Shown: piece by piece, positions 1 to 10,012 of the stretch
How the letters are laid out: each line of letters begins with the position of its first letter
Position numbering within the stretch: the first letter of the stretch is position 1
Source: Gammaproteobacteria bacterium
GTDB lineage: Bacteria > Pseudomonadota > Gammaproteobacteria > Pseudomonadales > Halieaceae
NCBI GenBank assembly: GCA_018222695.1
Contig: JAAEZV010000002.1
Location: 13,271 to 23,282 of the forward strand
Direction of reading: 5' to 3'
Length of the DNA stretch: 10,012 nt
Made by a program: the position numbers and the translations under genes
Notes under the pieces: generated by a model
What the model saw: only the letters and a program-made list of their open reading frames with translations
Databases searched by the model: none
What the model was told of the DNA's origin: nothing

Positions 1-798
1 ATTTATGCAGATCTGAGTGCCTGGGACATTGTGCGCGTGGCCCGGCACCCTCAACGGCCGTATTCCCTCGACTATATTCCCGAAATCTTCACCGAATTCG
101 ATGAATTACATGGCGACCGCCACTTTGCCGATGACAAGGCGATTGTGGGCGGCGTTGCCCGCCTCGACGGGCGCCCGGTAATGGTGATTGGCCAGGAAAA
201 AGGCCGTGCGGTCAAAGACAAGGTCTACCGCAACTTTGGTATGCCCAAGCCCGAGGGCTATCGCAAAGCGATGCGACTGATGGAGATGGCAGAGCGCTTC
301 AAAATGCCGGTGATCACCCTGATCGACACACCCGGGGCCTACCCTGGCATCGATTCAGAAGAGCGAGGCATCAGCGAGGCGATTGCGCAAAACCTGGCGG
401 TGATGTCGCGTCTGAAAACCCCGATGATGTGTATTGTGATTGGTGAGGGTTCATCGGGCGGTGCGCTCGGTATCGGCGTGGGTGACCATCTCGCCATGCT
501 GCAGTACGCCACCTATTTTGTGATCTCACCTGAGGGCTGCGCCAACATTATTTGGAAGAGCTCCGAGTTTGCCCCGGATGCGGCGGCGGCCATGGGCGTG
601 ACCTCCTCCAAGCTCGAGGAATTGGGTATTGTCGACGCCACGATCCCGGAGCCTTTCGGTGGCGCGCATCGCGATCCGATTGAGATGGCCAGCCGGTTGA
701 ATGCGCACCTTATGGATCAAGTTGATCGGCTGTCTGCGATGGATACCGATGCCCTGCTTGAGGCGCGTTACCGAAGGCTGATGTCCTACGGTAATTGA
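1..798 (+). CDS. accA: Acetyl-CoA carboxylase carboxyltransferase subunit alpha, 5'-truncated by window edge
   Basis: AccA pairs with AccD as the cytoplasmic carboxyltransferase that moves CO2 from biotinylated AccB to acetyl-CoA, giving malonyl-CoA for fatty-acid synthesis. The reading frame is open from base 1, and the first visible codons ([20 protein letters not shown]) already align with E. coli AccA from about residue 54. Roughly 53 N-terminal residues are therefore missing, and the GTG at 31 is not the real start. Visible family motifs are [39 protein letters not shown], the glycine-rich loop at 442-474, [17 protein letters not shown] and the C-terminal RYRRLMSYG. The 265 visible residues agree with a full length near 319. 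One oddity is that the usual GEGGSGGALAI loop reads [11 protein letters not shown]. The stop overlaps the tilS start. By synteny dnaE should lie upstream. Identity is very secure. Confidence 0.97.
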   Translation: MYADLSAWDIVRVARHPQRPYSLDYIPEIFTEFDELHGDRHFADDKAIVGGVARLDGRPVMVIGQEKGRAVKDKVYRNFGMPKPEGYRKAMRLMEMAERFKMPVITLIDTPGAYPGIDSEERGISEAIAQNLAVMSRLKTPMMCIVIGEGSSGGALGIGVGDHLAMLQYATYFVISPEGCANIIWKSSEFAPDAAAAMGVTSSKLEELGIVDATIPEPFGGAHRDPIEMASRLNAHLMDQVDRLSAMDTDALLEARYRRLMSYGN

Positions 799-2120
799 GT
801 GTCGGGGCACGCCACGTGCGCGAGATCCTGACAACCTTTCCCGATGCACTGCTAGAGGCGCCCCGCTGGTGGGTGGCGCTCTCTGGCGGGGCGGACAGCG
901 TCGCGTTGCTCTATGCGTTGGCGGCTTACCGAGATGCCTCATCAGCACCTCCCCTTCACGCCATTCACGTTAACCACGGTTTGCACGCGGCCGCGGGAGA
1001 GTGGAGCGATCTCTGTCAGCGCCATGCCGACAGATTGAGCATTCCGCTGCATATTAATGTCTGCAACATCGAGCCCAGCGGCCGCGGAGTAGAAGCTGAC
1101 GCGCGCCGCGAGCGCTACCGGGCTTTTGAGAGCGTATTGGCCGAGGGCGATATTCTGTTTACCGCGCATCATGCAGACGACATGGTGGAGACTGTTCTAT
1201 TGCGGCTGTTGCGCGGGGCCGGTCCGCGGGGCTTGTCCGGGATTCCCCAAGAGCGGGCCTGCGGTGCGGGACGGATTTTTCGACCGTTGCTCAATACGAC
1301 TTCAGACACCCTGCGGAGCTTGGTCGAGGCTGCGGGGCTTGAGCATGTGATCGATCCCTCCAATCTTGAGACCGAACAGGATCGCAATTATCTCCGACAG
1401 GTTGTCTTGCCGGCCGTGGCAGAGCGCTGGCCGGGATACCGGCAGACCATTCAGCGTGCCGCTGGACTGCAGGCCATAGCGCAGCAGCGGCTGAGCCAAC
1501 TGCCGCTCCTTCGAACCGAGACAGTGATGGGTGAGGCCGCTTTGATGATTGACCCGACAGTGGATGTGGCGGAGTTGGCGGCACAGATCCACCAGTGGTT
1601 GGGTGAGTCTGATATTGATTCGCCCGACCGACGACGGCTAATCGAGCTGGCGAGGCAGGCCCTCGATGCGGGGCAGGACCGTCTGCCCGAGTTGCGTTGG
1701 GGCGACAGTTGCTTGCGGGTCTGGAACGGGTGGGTCATCAGCGTCACAGAGCCTGCCAATGACTGGACCCTGCCCGGTGAGGTTGCGGTTGGACAACCAG
1801 CCGAGGGTGATTGGGGGCGACTTGACTGGGAAACCGCTGATGACGGCCCCGGACTGCCTGCGGGGGCGCGACTGGCCTGCGGCGCTTGTGGGGAGGTCGA
1901 GTCGGTGACGCCGCTTAACCGGCCTCAAAAACCCACCAAAAAGTGGTTGCAGGAGATGAGAATTCCCCCGTGGTGGCGGCGCCATCTCCCTGTTTTATGG
2001 TCAGAAACAGCACCCGTCTGGGTGCTCCCTGCCGGCCCCTTGATGGGGGCAGCTGATCTGGACAACAACACCGCGGAACCCGGTCTGCGGCCCGTTTGGC
2101 ACCTTTCTTCGTCACTTTGA
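795..2120 (+). CDS. tilS: tRNA(Ile)-lysidine synthetase
   Basis: TilS uses ATP and lysine to convert C34 of the CAU-anticodon tRNA-Ile to lysidine, so that the tRNA reads AUA and is charged with isoleucine. The N-type ATP-pyrophosphatase P-loop SGGADS is at residues 30-35. HVNHGL (58-63), the HHADD..ET motif (125-133), [13 protein letters not shown] and DPSN...RNYLR (187-201) follow. The C-terminal substrate-binding domain is visible as [20 protein letters not shown]. The length of 441 aa is close to the 432 of E. coli. The TTG at 795 overlaps the accA stop (TTGA), suggesting translational coupling. A GTG at 816, preceded by GGGG eight bases upstream, is an alternative start that would still keep the P-loop. 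The usual DDQ of the HxxDDQxET motif is DDM here. Identity is secure; the start is uncertain. Confidence 0.93.
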   Translation: MSVGARHVREILTTFPDALLEAPRWWVALSGGADSVALLYALAAYRDASSAPPLHAIHVNHGLHAAAGEWSDLCQRHADRLSIPLHINVCNIEPSGRGVEADARRERYRAFESVLAEGDILFTAHHADDMVETVLLRLLRGAGPRGLSGIPQERACGAGRIFRPLLNTTSDTLRSLVEAAGLEHVIDPSNLETEQDRNYLRQVVLPAVAERWPGYRQTIQRAAGLQAIAQQRLSQLPLLRTETVMGEAALMIDPTVDVAELAAQIHQWLGESDIDSPDRRRLIELARQALDAGQDRLPELRWGDSCLRVWNGWVISVTEPANDWTLPGEVAVGQPAEGDWGRLDWETADDGPGLPAGARLACGACGEVESVTPLNRPQKPTKKWLQEMRIPPWWRRHLPVLWSETAPVWVLPAGPLMGAADLDNNTAEPGLRPVWHLSSSL

Positions 2121-2121
2121 A

Positions 2122-6035
<3,914 letters not shown>

Positions 6036-6036
<1 letters not shown>

Positions 6037-6320
6037 TGCGCTGGCTCATAGGTGGGCTGTTTGGTCTTCTTGTGCTGCTGCAGTATCGGCTGTGGTTTGC
6101 TGAGGGGGGTCTCGCTGAGGCCAACCGGCTGCAGGCGCAGCTTGAAGAAGCAGAGGCAGAGAACACCGAACTGAGGGCGCGCAATGCGGCGCTCACGCAG
6201 GAGGTCATTGCCTTGCAAGGCGGCACCGAGGCGGTAGAGAAAAGCGCACGCGAGAACCTTGGCCTGATCAAAGAGGGCGAGGTTTATTATCAATTTGTAG
6301 AGGAGCCCAAGACGCCGTGA
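6036..6320 (+). CDS. ftsB: Cell division protein FtsB
   Basis: FtsB is a small bitopic inner-membrane protein that forms the FtsQLB complex and helps switch on septal peptidoglycan synthesis. The 94 residues (E. coli 103) show a short cytoplasmic start (MRW), one transmembrane helix at about 4-20, a charged periplasmic coiled coil rich in Glu, Ala and Leu at about 25-61, and the conserved tail pattern GG.EAVEKSARENLGLIKEGEVYYQ (62-86), corresponding to the usual AIEERAR-ELGMIK-GE-FY. The ATG overlaps the eno stop by one base and the end overlaps ispD by four. Placement between eno and ispD matches many gammaproteobacteria. The assignment rests on this topology, motif and synteny. Confidence 0.93.
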
Positions 6321-7015
6321 ACAGCATCTGGGCAGTCGTGCCGGCGGCTGGGTCGGGGCGTCGCCTTGGCGGGGAGATTCCCAAGCAATATCGGGAAATA
6401 GCCGGTGCGCCGCTGATGGAGCACACCCTGCGCGCATTGTTGGAGAGTCCTGACATTCGCGGCATCGTGGTGGCGCTCGACCCCTCAGACCGTCGCGCTG
6501 ATGCGATTGACAGCTTGGCGGACGTGCGTGTGCAAACAACGCCCGGTGGCGCCGAGCGCGCGGATTCGGTCATGGCCGGGCTGGAGTTATTGGCGTCGGA
6601 AGGATCCGAAGAGGATTGGGTGCTGGTTCACGATGCCGCGCGGCCCTGCTTGCCCCTTGAATCTTTGACCGCGTTAATCGAGCGGGCGCGGCAGTCGGGG
6701 GAGGGGGTGATTCTCGCCGAGCCGATCGCAGATACTTTAAAGCAGGTCGGCGAGGACGGGCAGATCTCGGGCACGGTCGACCGCCAATCTCTCTGGCGGG
6801 CACAGACGCCACAGCTGTTTCCGCTGTTCGCTTTGCGTGCGGCATTGGTCCAGTGTCTGGAGGAGGGCCTCTCGGTGACTGATGAAGCCATGGCGATGGA
6901 GCGGATGGGTGAGCCTGTTCACGTGATAGAGGGGCCCTCGAGCAACATTAAGGTTACTGTTGAAGCAGATCTGGCGTTTGCGGATCTGGTGCTGAGAAAG
7001 AGAGGAGGGCAATGA
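6317..7015 (+). CDS. ispD: 2-C-methyl-D-erythritol 4-phosphate cytidylyltransferase
   Basis: IspD joins CTP and methylerythritol phosphate to form CDP-methylerythritol, a middle step of the MEP isoprenoid pathway. The 232 residues (E. coli 236) start with the nucleotide-binding stretch [18 protein letters not shown], where Arg16 and Lys23 match catalytic Arg20 and Lys27 of E. coli. [16 protein letters not shown] with Asp106, TVDRQSLW with Arg156, TDEA and SNIKVT with Lys212 complete the active site. The GTG start overlaps the ftsB stop (GTGA), with AGGAG eleven bases upstream. IspD and IspF are separate proteins here, not the fused IspDF seen in some proteobacteria. The CTP it uses is the product of pyrG in the same cluster. 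Identity is secure. Confidence 0.97.
   Translation: MNSIWAVVPAAGSGRRLGGEIPKQYREIAGAPLMEHTLRALLESPDIRGIVVALDPSDRRADAIDSLADVRVQTTPGGAERADSVMAGLELLASEGSEEDWVLVHDAARPCLPLESLTALIERARQSGEGVILAEPIADTLKQVGEDGQISGTVDRQSLWRAQTPQLFPLFALRAALVQCLEEGLSVTDEAMAMERMGEPVHVIEGPSSNIKVTVEADLAFADLVLRKRGGQ
7003..7008 (+). promoter_or_regulatory. Shine-Dalgarno sequence for ispF
   Basis: AGGAGG lies within the last codons of ispD, eight bases before the GTG at 7017 and eleven before the ATG at 7020. Spacing slightly favours the GTG, while the family N terminus (MRIGHG) favours the ATG. The two differ by one residue. Confidence 0.7.
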
Positions 7016-7019
7016 CGTG

Positions 7020-7505
7020 ATGCGCATTGGCCACGGTTACGATGTACACGCCTTTGGCGAGGGCGATTCCGTCGTGTTAGGTGGCGTTCAGATTCCCTGC
7101 GAGCGCGGACTGATCGCACACTCTGACGGGGATGTGGTGCTGCACGCGCTCTGTGATGCGCTGTTGGGTGCGGCGGGCCTGGGTGATATTGGCCGGCACT
7201 TCCCCGACACGGATCCCGCCTTCAGTGGTGCTGACAGTCGAACGCTTTTGCGCGCCGTGGTGGCGCAGTTGGATGAGGCCGGTTGGACAGTCGGTAATGT
7301 CGATCTCACTGTGATCGCACAAACCCCGCGGCTGAGCGCGCACATCGGTGAGATGCGCGAGCGGATTGCCGCTGATCTCAGGGTGGCAGTGGGCAGTGTT
7401 AACGTGAAGGCAACCACTACCGAGAAACTGGGCTTTGTGGGGCGCGAGGAAGGCATTGCCAGCCATGCGGTTGCACTGCTGAACAGTGAGGGTGCCTCTG
7501 CGTGA
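7020..7505 (+). CDS. ispF: 2-C-methyl-D-erythritol 2,4-cyclodiphosphate synthase
   Basis: IspF cyclises CDP-methylerythritol 2-phosphate to methylerythritol cyclodiphosphate with loss of CMP, the MEP pathway step two after IspD. The 161-residue protein (E. coli 159) begins [12 protein letters not shown]. The zinc ligands Asp8, His10 and His42 are at E. coli positions. [34 protein letters not shown] and the C-terminal [19 protein letters not shown] are all present. The ATG at 7020 matches the family N terminus; a GTG one codon earlier is equally possible. The last base of the ispD stop is four bases before this start. The stop overlaps the pcm start as GTGA; in Pseudomonas truD and surE lie at this point, and they are absent here. 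Confidence 0.97.
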   Translation: MRIGHGYDVHAFGEGDSVVLGGVQIPCERGLIAHSDGDVVLHALCDALLGAAGLGDIGRHFPDTDPAFSGADSRTLLRAVVAQLDEAGWTVGNVDLTVIAQTPRLSAHIGEMRERIAADLRVAVGSVNVKATTTEKLGFVGREEGIASHAVALLNSEGASA

Positions 7506-8155
7506 GCCAGCAAGGTATCGGTATGACCTCCCAGCGGACGCGGGAGCGCCTCATACAGCGGTTGATGGATCAGGGCATTACGCGATTTGAGGTGCTCGAG
7601 GCGATTCGCAGTGTGCCTCGTCATTTGTTTGTGGATGAGGCGCTGGCGCATCGGTCCTACGAGGATACGGCGCTGCCGATTGGCTATGGCCAAACGCTCT
7701 CGCAACCCTATGTTGTTGCCAAGATGAGTGAGCTCGCTCTGGCTCAGGGGCGACCTAAAAAAGTGCTGGAGCTGGGGAGCGGCTCGGGTTACCAAACGGC
7801 GATATTGGCCAGTCTTGTTGATGAGATTTGCGCGATCGAACGCATCAAGCCGCTCTTGGAACGGGCGCGTAAGCAACTGCGCGCGCTGCGAGTGCGCAAC
7901 GTGCGGTTGCGCCATGGAGACGGCCTGGACGGATGGGCCAGTGAGGCACCTTTTGATCTGATTCTGGGCGCCGCGGCGCCGGAGCACCTGCCCACCCAGC
8001 TGCTGGAGCAGCTCGCGCCGGGAGGCAGGCTGATCCTGCCTGTGGGTGGCGAACGCCAGCAGCTCATGATGGTGACCGCGACACCTGAGGGTTATGTCGA
8101 GGAGGTAATCGAAGAGGTGAATTTTGTACCCATGTTGCGAGGCGTGACCCGGTGA
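7502..8155 (+). CDS. pcm: Protein-L-isoaspartate O-methyltransferase
   Basis: Pcm methylates isoaspartyl residues in aged proteins with S-adenosylmethionine so that they revert to aspartyl residues. The 217-residue sequence has a Pseudomonas-like N-terminal stretch ([14 protein letters not shown], from residue 8), [26 protein letters not shown] with Ser67 at the substrate site, the SAM-binding motif [15 protein letters not shown] (88-102), [31 protein letters not shown] and the terminal NFVPMLRG. The usual VTAA after motif II reads GAAA. The GTG at 7502 overlaps the ispF stop and has GAGGG nine bases upstream. An ATG at 7523 with AAGG seven bases upstream would give 210 aa and is a real alternative. 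The stop overlaps the next gene as GTGA. In Pseudomonas surE sits just upstream; here ispF does. Confidence 0.95.
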   Translation: MSQQGIGMTSQRTRERLIQRLMDQGITRFEVLEAIRSVPRHLFVDEALAHRSYEDTALPIGYGQTLSQPYVVAKMSELALAQGRPKKVLELGSGSGYQTAILASLVDEICAIERIKPLLERARKQLRALRVRNVRLRHGDGLDGWASEAPFDLILGAAAPEHLPTQLLEQLAPGGRLILPVGGERQQLMMVTATPEGYVEEVIEEVNFVPMLRGVTR

Positions 8156-9057
8156 AGCATCCGCCGGCAGGGGTGTTTGCCCGCGGTCTGGCGATGGGTG
8201 CGGCGGATATCGTACCCGGTGTCTCCGGTGGCACGATCGCACTGATTACCGGCATCTACGAGCGCTTGCTGGGGGCCATTGTGGCAGCAGATGGCGACGC
8301 GCTCTCCATGGCGGTGAGTGGCCGGTGGAATGCGTTGTGGCATCGAGTCGACGGCGGATTTCTGTCGATTCTGCTTCTGGGTATCCTGACCGCGATCTTC
8401 TCTATGGCGTCAGGCATTCACTGGCTGCTGGAGCACTATCCACAGCCGCTGTGGTCGTTTTTTTCTGGGCTAATCCTCAGTAGCGCAGTGCTGCTGATTC
8501 TGGAAGAGGTGACGCTGAATAGCCCTGATCGTTTGGTGGGTTTTACTCTGGGCGCCTGCATCGCAGTGGGTGCAGCCCTGATGCCTCCGGTGTCGTTTCT
8601 TGCCGGCTTGCCTGGGCTGTTTTTTGCCGGTGCGATCGCGATTTGCGCCATGATTTTGCCCGGGATATCGGGGAGCTTCCTGCTGGTTCTGATGGGTATG
8701 TATGAGCAGGTGCTGTCGGCGATTAAGACCCTACAGGTCACAGAACTTTTGGTGCTCGCCGCTGGATGCGTGACGGGGCTGCTGCTCTTCGCGCGTGTGT
8801 TGCAGCACTGTCTGCAGCGCTATCGGGCACTGGCTATGGCATTTCTGAGCGGTGTGCTGATGGGCTCACTGGTGGCGGTATGGCCGTGGCGACAGGAGGT
8901 CGTATTGAATGCCGCGGAGGGGGCGATCGCGGTATCGCGGCCTGTGTTGCCGGCTACGGTCACGGATACGCAGCTTTTTGCCTGTCTAGGTGCCTGTCTT
9001 GTCGGATGTTTTTTGGTCTGGGGTATGCAGGCACTGGCCTCGCGTCGGGATCTCTAA
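8152..9057 (+). CDS. DUF368 family membrane protein, probable undecaprenyl-phosphate translocase (PopT-type)
   Basis: This polytopic membrane protein of 301 residues has about eight hydrophobic segments. It shows the two DUF368 signature repeats: GAADIVPGVSGGT followed by ITGIYERLL (16-40), and AMILPGISGSF followed by GMYEQVL (166-188). These look like two related halves of a transporter, each with a PG(V/I)SG re-entrant-type motif. The DUF368 family was reported in 2022-2023 to move polyprenyl phosphate from the outer to the inner leaflet of the cytoplasmic membrane, recycling the carrier for peptidoglycan and other glycans, a job shared with DedA proteins. That role here is inferred from family membership. 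The GTG start overlaps the pcm stop (GTGA) and nlpD starts one base after the stop, so the three genes are probably co-translated. Pseudomonas has no gene at this point in the cluster. Confidence 0.88.
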   Translation: MKHPPAGVFARGLAMGAADIVPGVSGGTIALITGIYERLLGAIVAADGDALSMAVSGRWNALWHRVDGGFLSILLLGILTAIFSMASGIHWLLEHYPQPLWSFFSGLILSSAVLLILEEVTLNSPDRLVGFTLGACIAVGAALMPPVSFLAGLPGLFFAGAIAICAMILPGISGSFLLVLMGMYEQVLSAIKTLQVTELLVLAAGCVTGLLLFARVLQHCLQRYRALAMAFLSGVLMGSLVAVWPWRQEVVLNAAEGAIAVSRPVLPATVTDTQLFACLGACLVGCFLVWGMQALASRRDL

Positions 9058-9058
9058 T

Positions 9059-9994
9059 ATGACGGTGCGTTGCGGCCAGATTTTAGTGGCAAGCCTGTTG
9101 TTGTTTTTTGGCTGCGCCGATACGCCACCCGCGGTCATTGAAAACAAGTCCGTGGCGGCGGTGGATGTCCCGCCGGAGGTGCGTCAGACAAATACTAATC
9201 GTCCGGATTATGGGCCCCAGTTGGCTGCCGGGCCGGACTACGTGGTAGAACCGGGAGATACGCTCTACGCAGTGGCCTTTCGTCTGGGGATGGACTACCG
9301 CAAGCTCGCAAGCCTGAACGATATCGATCCACCCTATGTGATCAGGGTGGGGCAGGCGCTGAAAACTGCACCGGATGCCGCGCCTGCGGGCGCCTCGGTT
9401 GCACTCGAGGCAAAAGGGACTCAGGGCAGTGCCCAGCAGCGCGCTGGCGGGACCGGTGAGCAGAGTGCTGTAAAGAGTCCTTTAGAGAGTTCGGCGGGCA
9501 ATGGTACGGAGAGTGCCACCGAGGGTGAGCGCATCGCAGCTGCTGCCAAGCCAGCCGGCGCAAAGTCTGAACCAGGCCCACCCTCGCATACGTTATCCAC
9601 CGCTAAGACCCTCACACCGAATGCGCCCGTGGACCGCTGGGCCTGGCCTGCTGACGGAAAAGTGAGCCGCGCTTTCTCAGCTGAGCGGCACAAAGGTATT
9701 GATCTGGTCGATGAACGCGGTTCGCCGGTGATGGCAACGGCCGCAGGCGTGGTGGTGTATGCGGGCACCGGTGTCACCGGCTATGGCGCGCTACTTATTG
9801 TTAAGCATAACGACACCTACCTCAGCGCCTATGGCCACAATGATGCCCTGCTGGCGGCTGAGGGGCAGCGGGTAGATGCCGGTCAGGTGATCGCCCGCAT
9901 GGGCAGCACAAGCAGTGATTCGGTGAAGTTGCACTTCGAGATTCGGCGCAACGGGCGCCCCGTGAATCCAACGGCACTGTTACCTCAGCGCTGA
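9059..9994 (+). CDS. nlpD: NlpD-type murein hydrolase activator, LysM and LytM/M23 lipoprotein
   Basis: NlpD is an envelope lipoprotein that activates the amidase AmiC at the septum. The ATG at 9059 gives a lipoprotein signal peptide ending LLLFFGC, with Cys19 as the likely lipidated residue; Phe at -3 is unusual for a lipobox. Ala, not Asp, follows the Cys, which suggests outer-membrane sorting. A LysM domain (about 60-104, YVVEPGDTLYAVAF...VGQALK) binds peptidoglycan. A low-complexity Ala/Gly/Ser/Pro-rich linker (about 105-190) leads to a LytM domain (about 195-309) ending LLPQR, as in E. coli. His211, Asp215, His260 and His292 are present, while the first His of the HxH motif is Lys290. 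E. coli NlpD has Asn and Arg at the positions of His211 and Lys290. Length is 311 aa. GGGA lies eight bases before the ATG. rpoS is expected next. Confidence 0.94.
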   Translation: MTVRCGQILVASLLLFFGCADTPPAVIENKSVAAVDVPPEVRQTNTNRPDYGPQLAAGPDYVVEPGDTLYAVAFRLGMDYRKLASLNDIDPPYVIRVGQALKTAPDAAPAGASVALEAKGTQGSAQQRAGGTGEQSAVKSPLESSAGNGTESATEGERIAAAAKPAGAKSEPGPPSHTLSTAKTLTPNAPVDRWAWPADGKVSRAFSAERHKGIDLVDERGSPVMATAAGVVVYAGTGVTGYGALLIVKHNDTYLSAYGHNDALLAAEGQRVDAGQVIARMGSTSSDSVKLHFEIRRNGRPVNPTALLPQR

Positions 9995-10012
9995 CGGCGC
10001 AACACCGATATC

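Noticed and set aside
7088..8242. A 384-codon open frame on the minus strand across ispF, pcm and the start of the DUF368 gene
   Set aside because: It lies wholly opposite well-identified genes. Its translation is rich in Arg, His, Gln and Pro with no recognisable domain. Long antisense frames are expected in GC-rich coding DNA.
8990..9058. A GTG at 8990 as the start of nlpD
   Set aside because: It would put a non-family extension before a good lipoprotein signal peptide and overlap the DUF368 gene by 68 bases. The ATG at 9059 fits the signal peptide and the spacing.
8766..9062. A 98-codon plus-strand frame inside the DUF368 gene
   Set aside because: It is a +1-type shadow, rich in Gly, Ala and Cys, overlapping a secure membrane-protein frame whose hydrophobic pattern continues to 9057.
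9995..10012. Possible start of rpoS at the right edge
   Set aside because: Only 18 bases follow the nlpD stop and they contain no start codon with a recognisable RpoS sequence. rpoS is expected from synteny but not visible.

Overview
This is a compact, all-plus-strand stretch of a gammaproteobacterial chromosome. It is GC-rich by eye and carries ten protein-coding genes with almost no non-coding DNA. The order accA-tilS-pyrG-kdsA-eno-ftsB-ispD-ispF-pcm-(DUF368)-nlpD is the conserved block that in Pseudomonas and relatives runs from dnaE to rpoS. The protein sequences resemble Pseudomonas-type orthologues more than E. coli ones, for example the N terminus of Pcm and the kdsA-eno-ftsB linkage. 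A marine Cellvibrionales/Halieaceae-like organism is my guess. Only the class-level assignment is well supported.

Layout. Positions 1-798 hold the 3' part of accA (fatty-acid synthesis), which runs off the left edge. tilS (795-2120, tRNA-Ile lysidine synthetase) overlaps it. A 105-base gap follows, the only real intergenic region. It holds a plausible sigma-70 promoter and a leader with a weak hairpin. From there pyrG (CTP synthase), kdsA (KDO-8-phosphate synthase), eno (enolase), ftsB (divisome), ispD and ispF (MEP isoprenoid pathway), pcm (isoaspartate repair), a DUF368 membrane protein and nlpD follow with overlaps or gaps of at most about 25 bases. rpoS is expected just past the right edge.

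How the genes fit together. Many products feed the cell envelope. PyrG makes the CTP used for CMP-KDO and by IspD. KdsA starts KDO synthesis. IspD and IspF make isoprenoid precursors, including those of undecaprenyl phosphate. DUF368 proteins (PopT) return undecaprenyl phosphate across the membrane. FtsB and NlpD act in septal peptidoglycan synthesis and splitting.

I found no mobile element, CRISPR array, RNA gene or obvious new system. The points worth a second look are the DUF368 gene inside the pcm-nlpD interval, the absence of truD and surE between ispF and pcm, an NlpD with an apparently intact zinc site, substitutions in core motifs of PyrG, AccA and TilS, and the repeated four-base NTGA stop/start overlaps.
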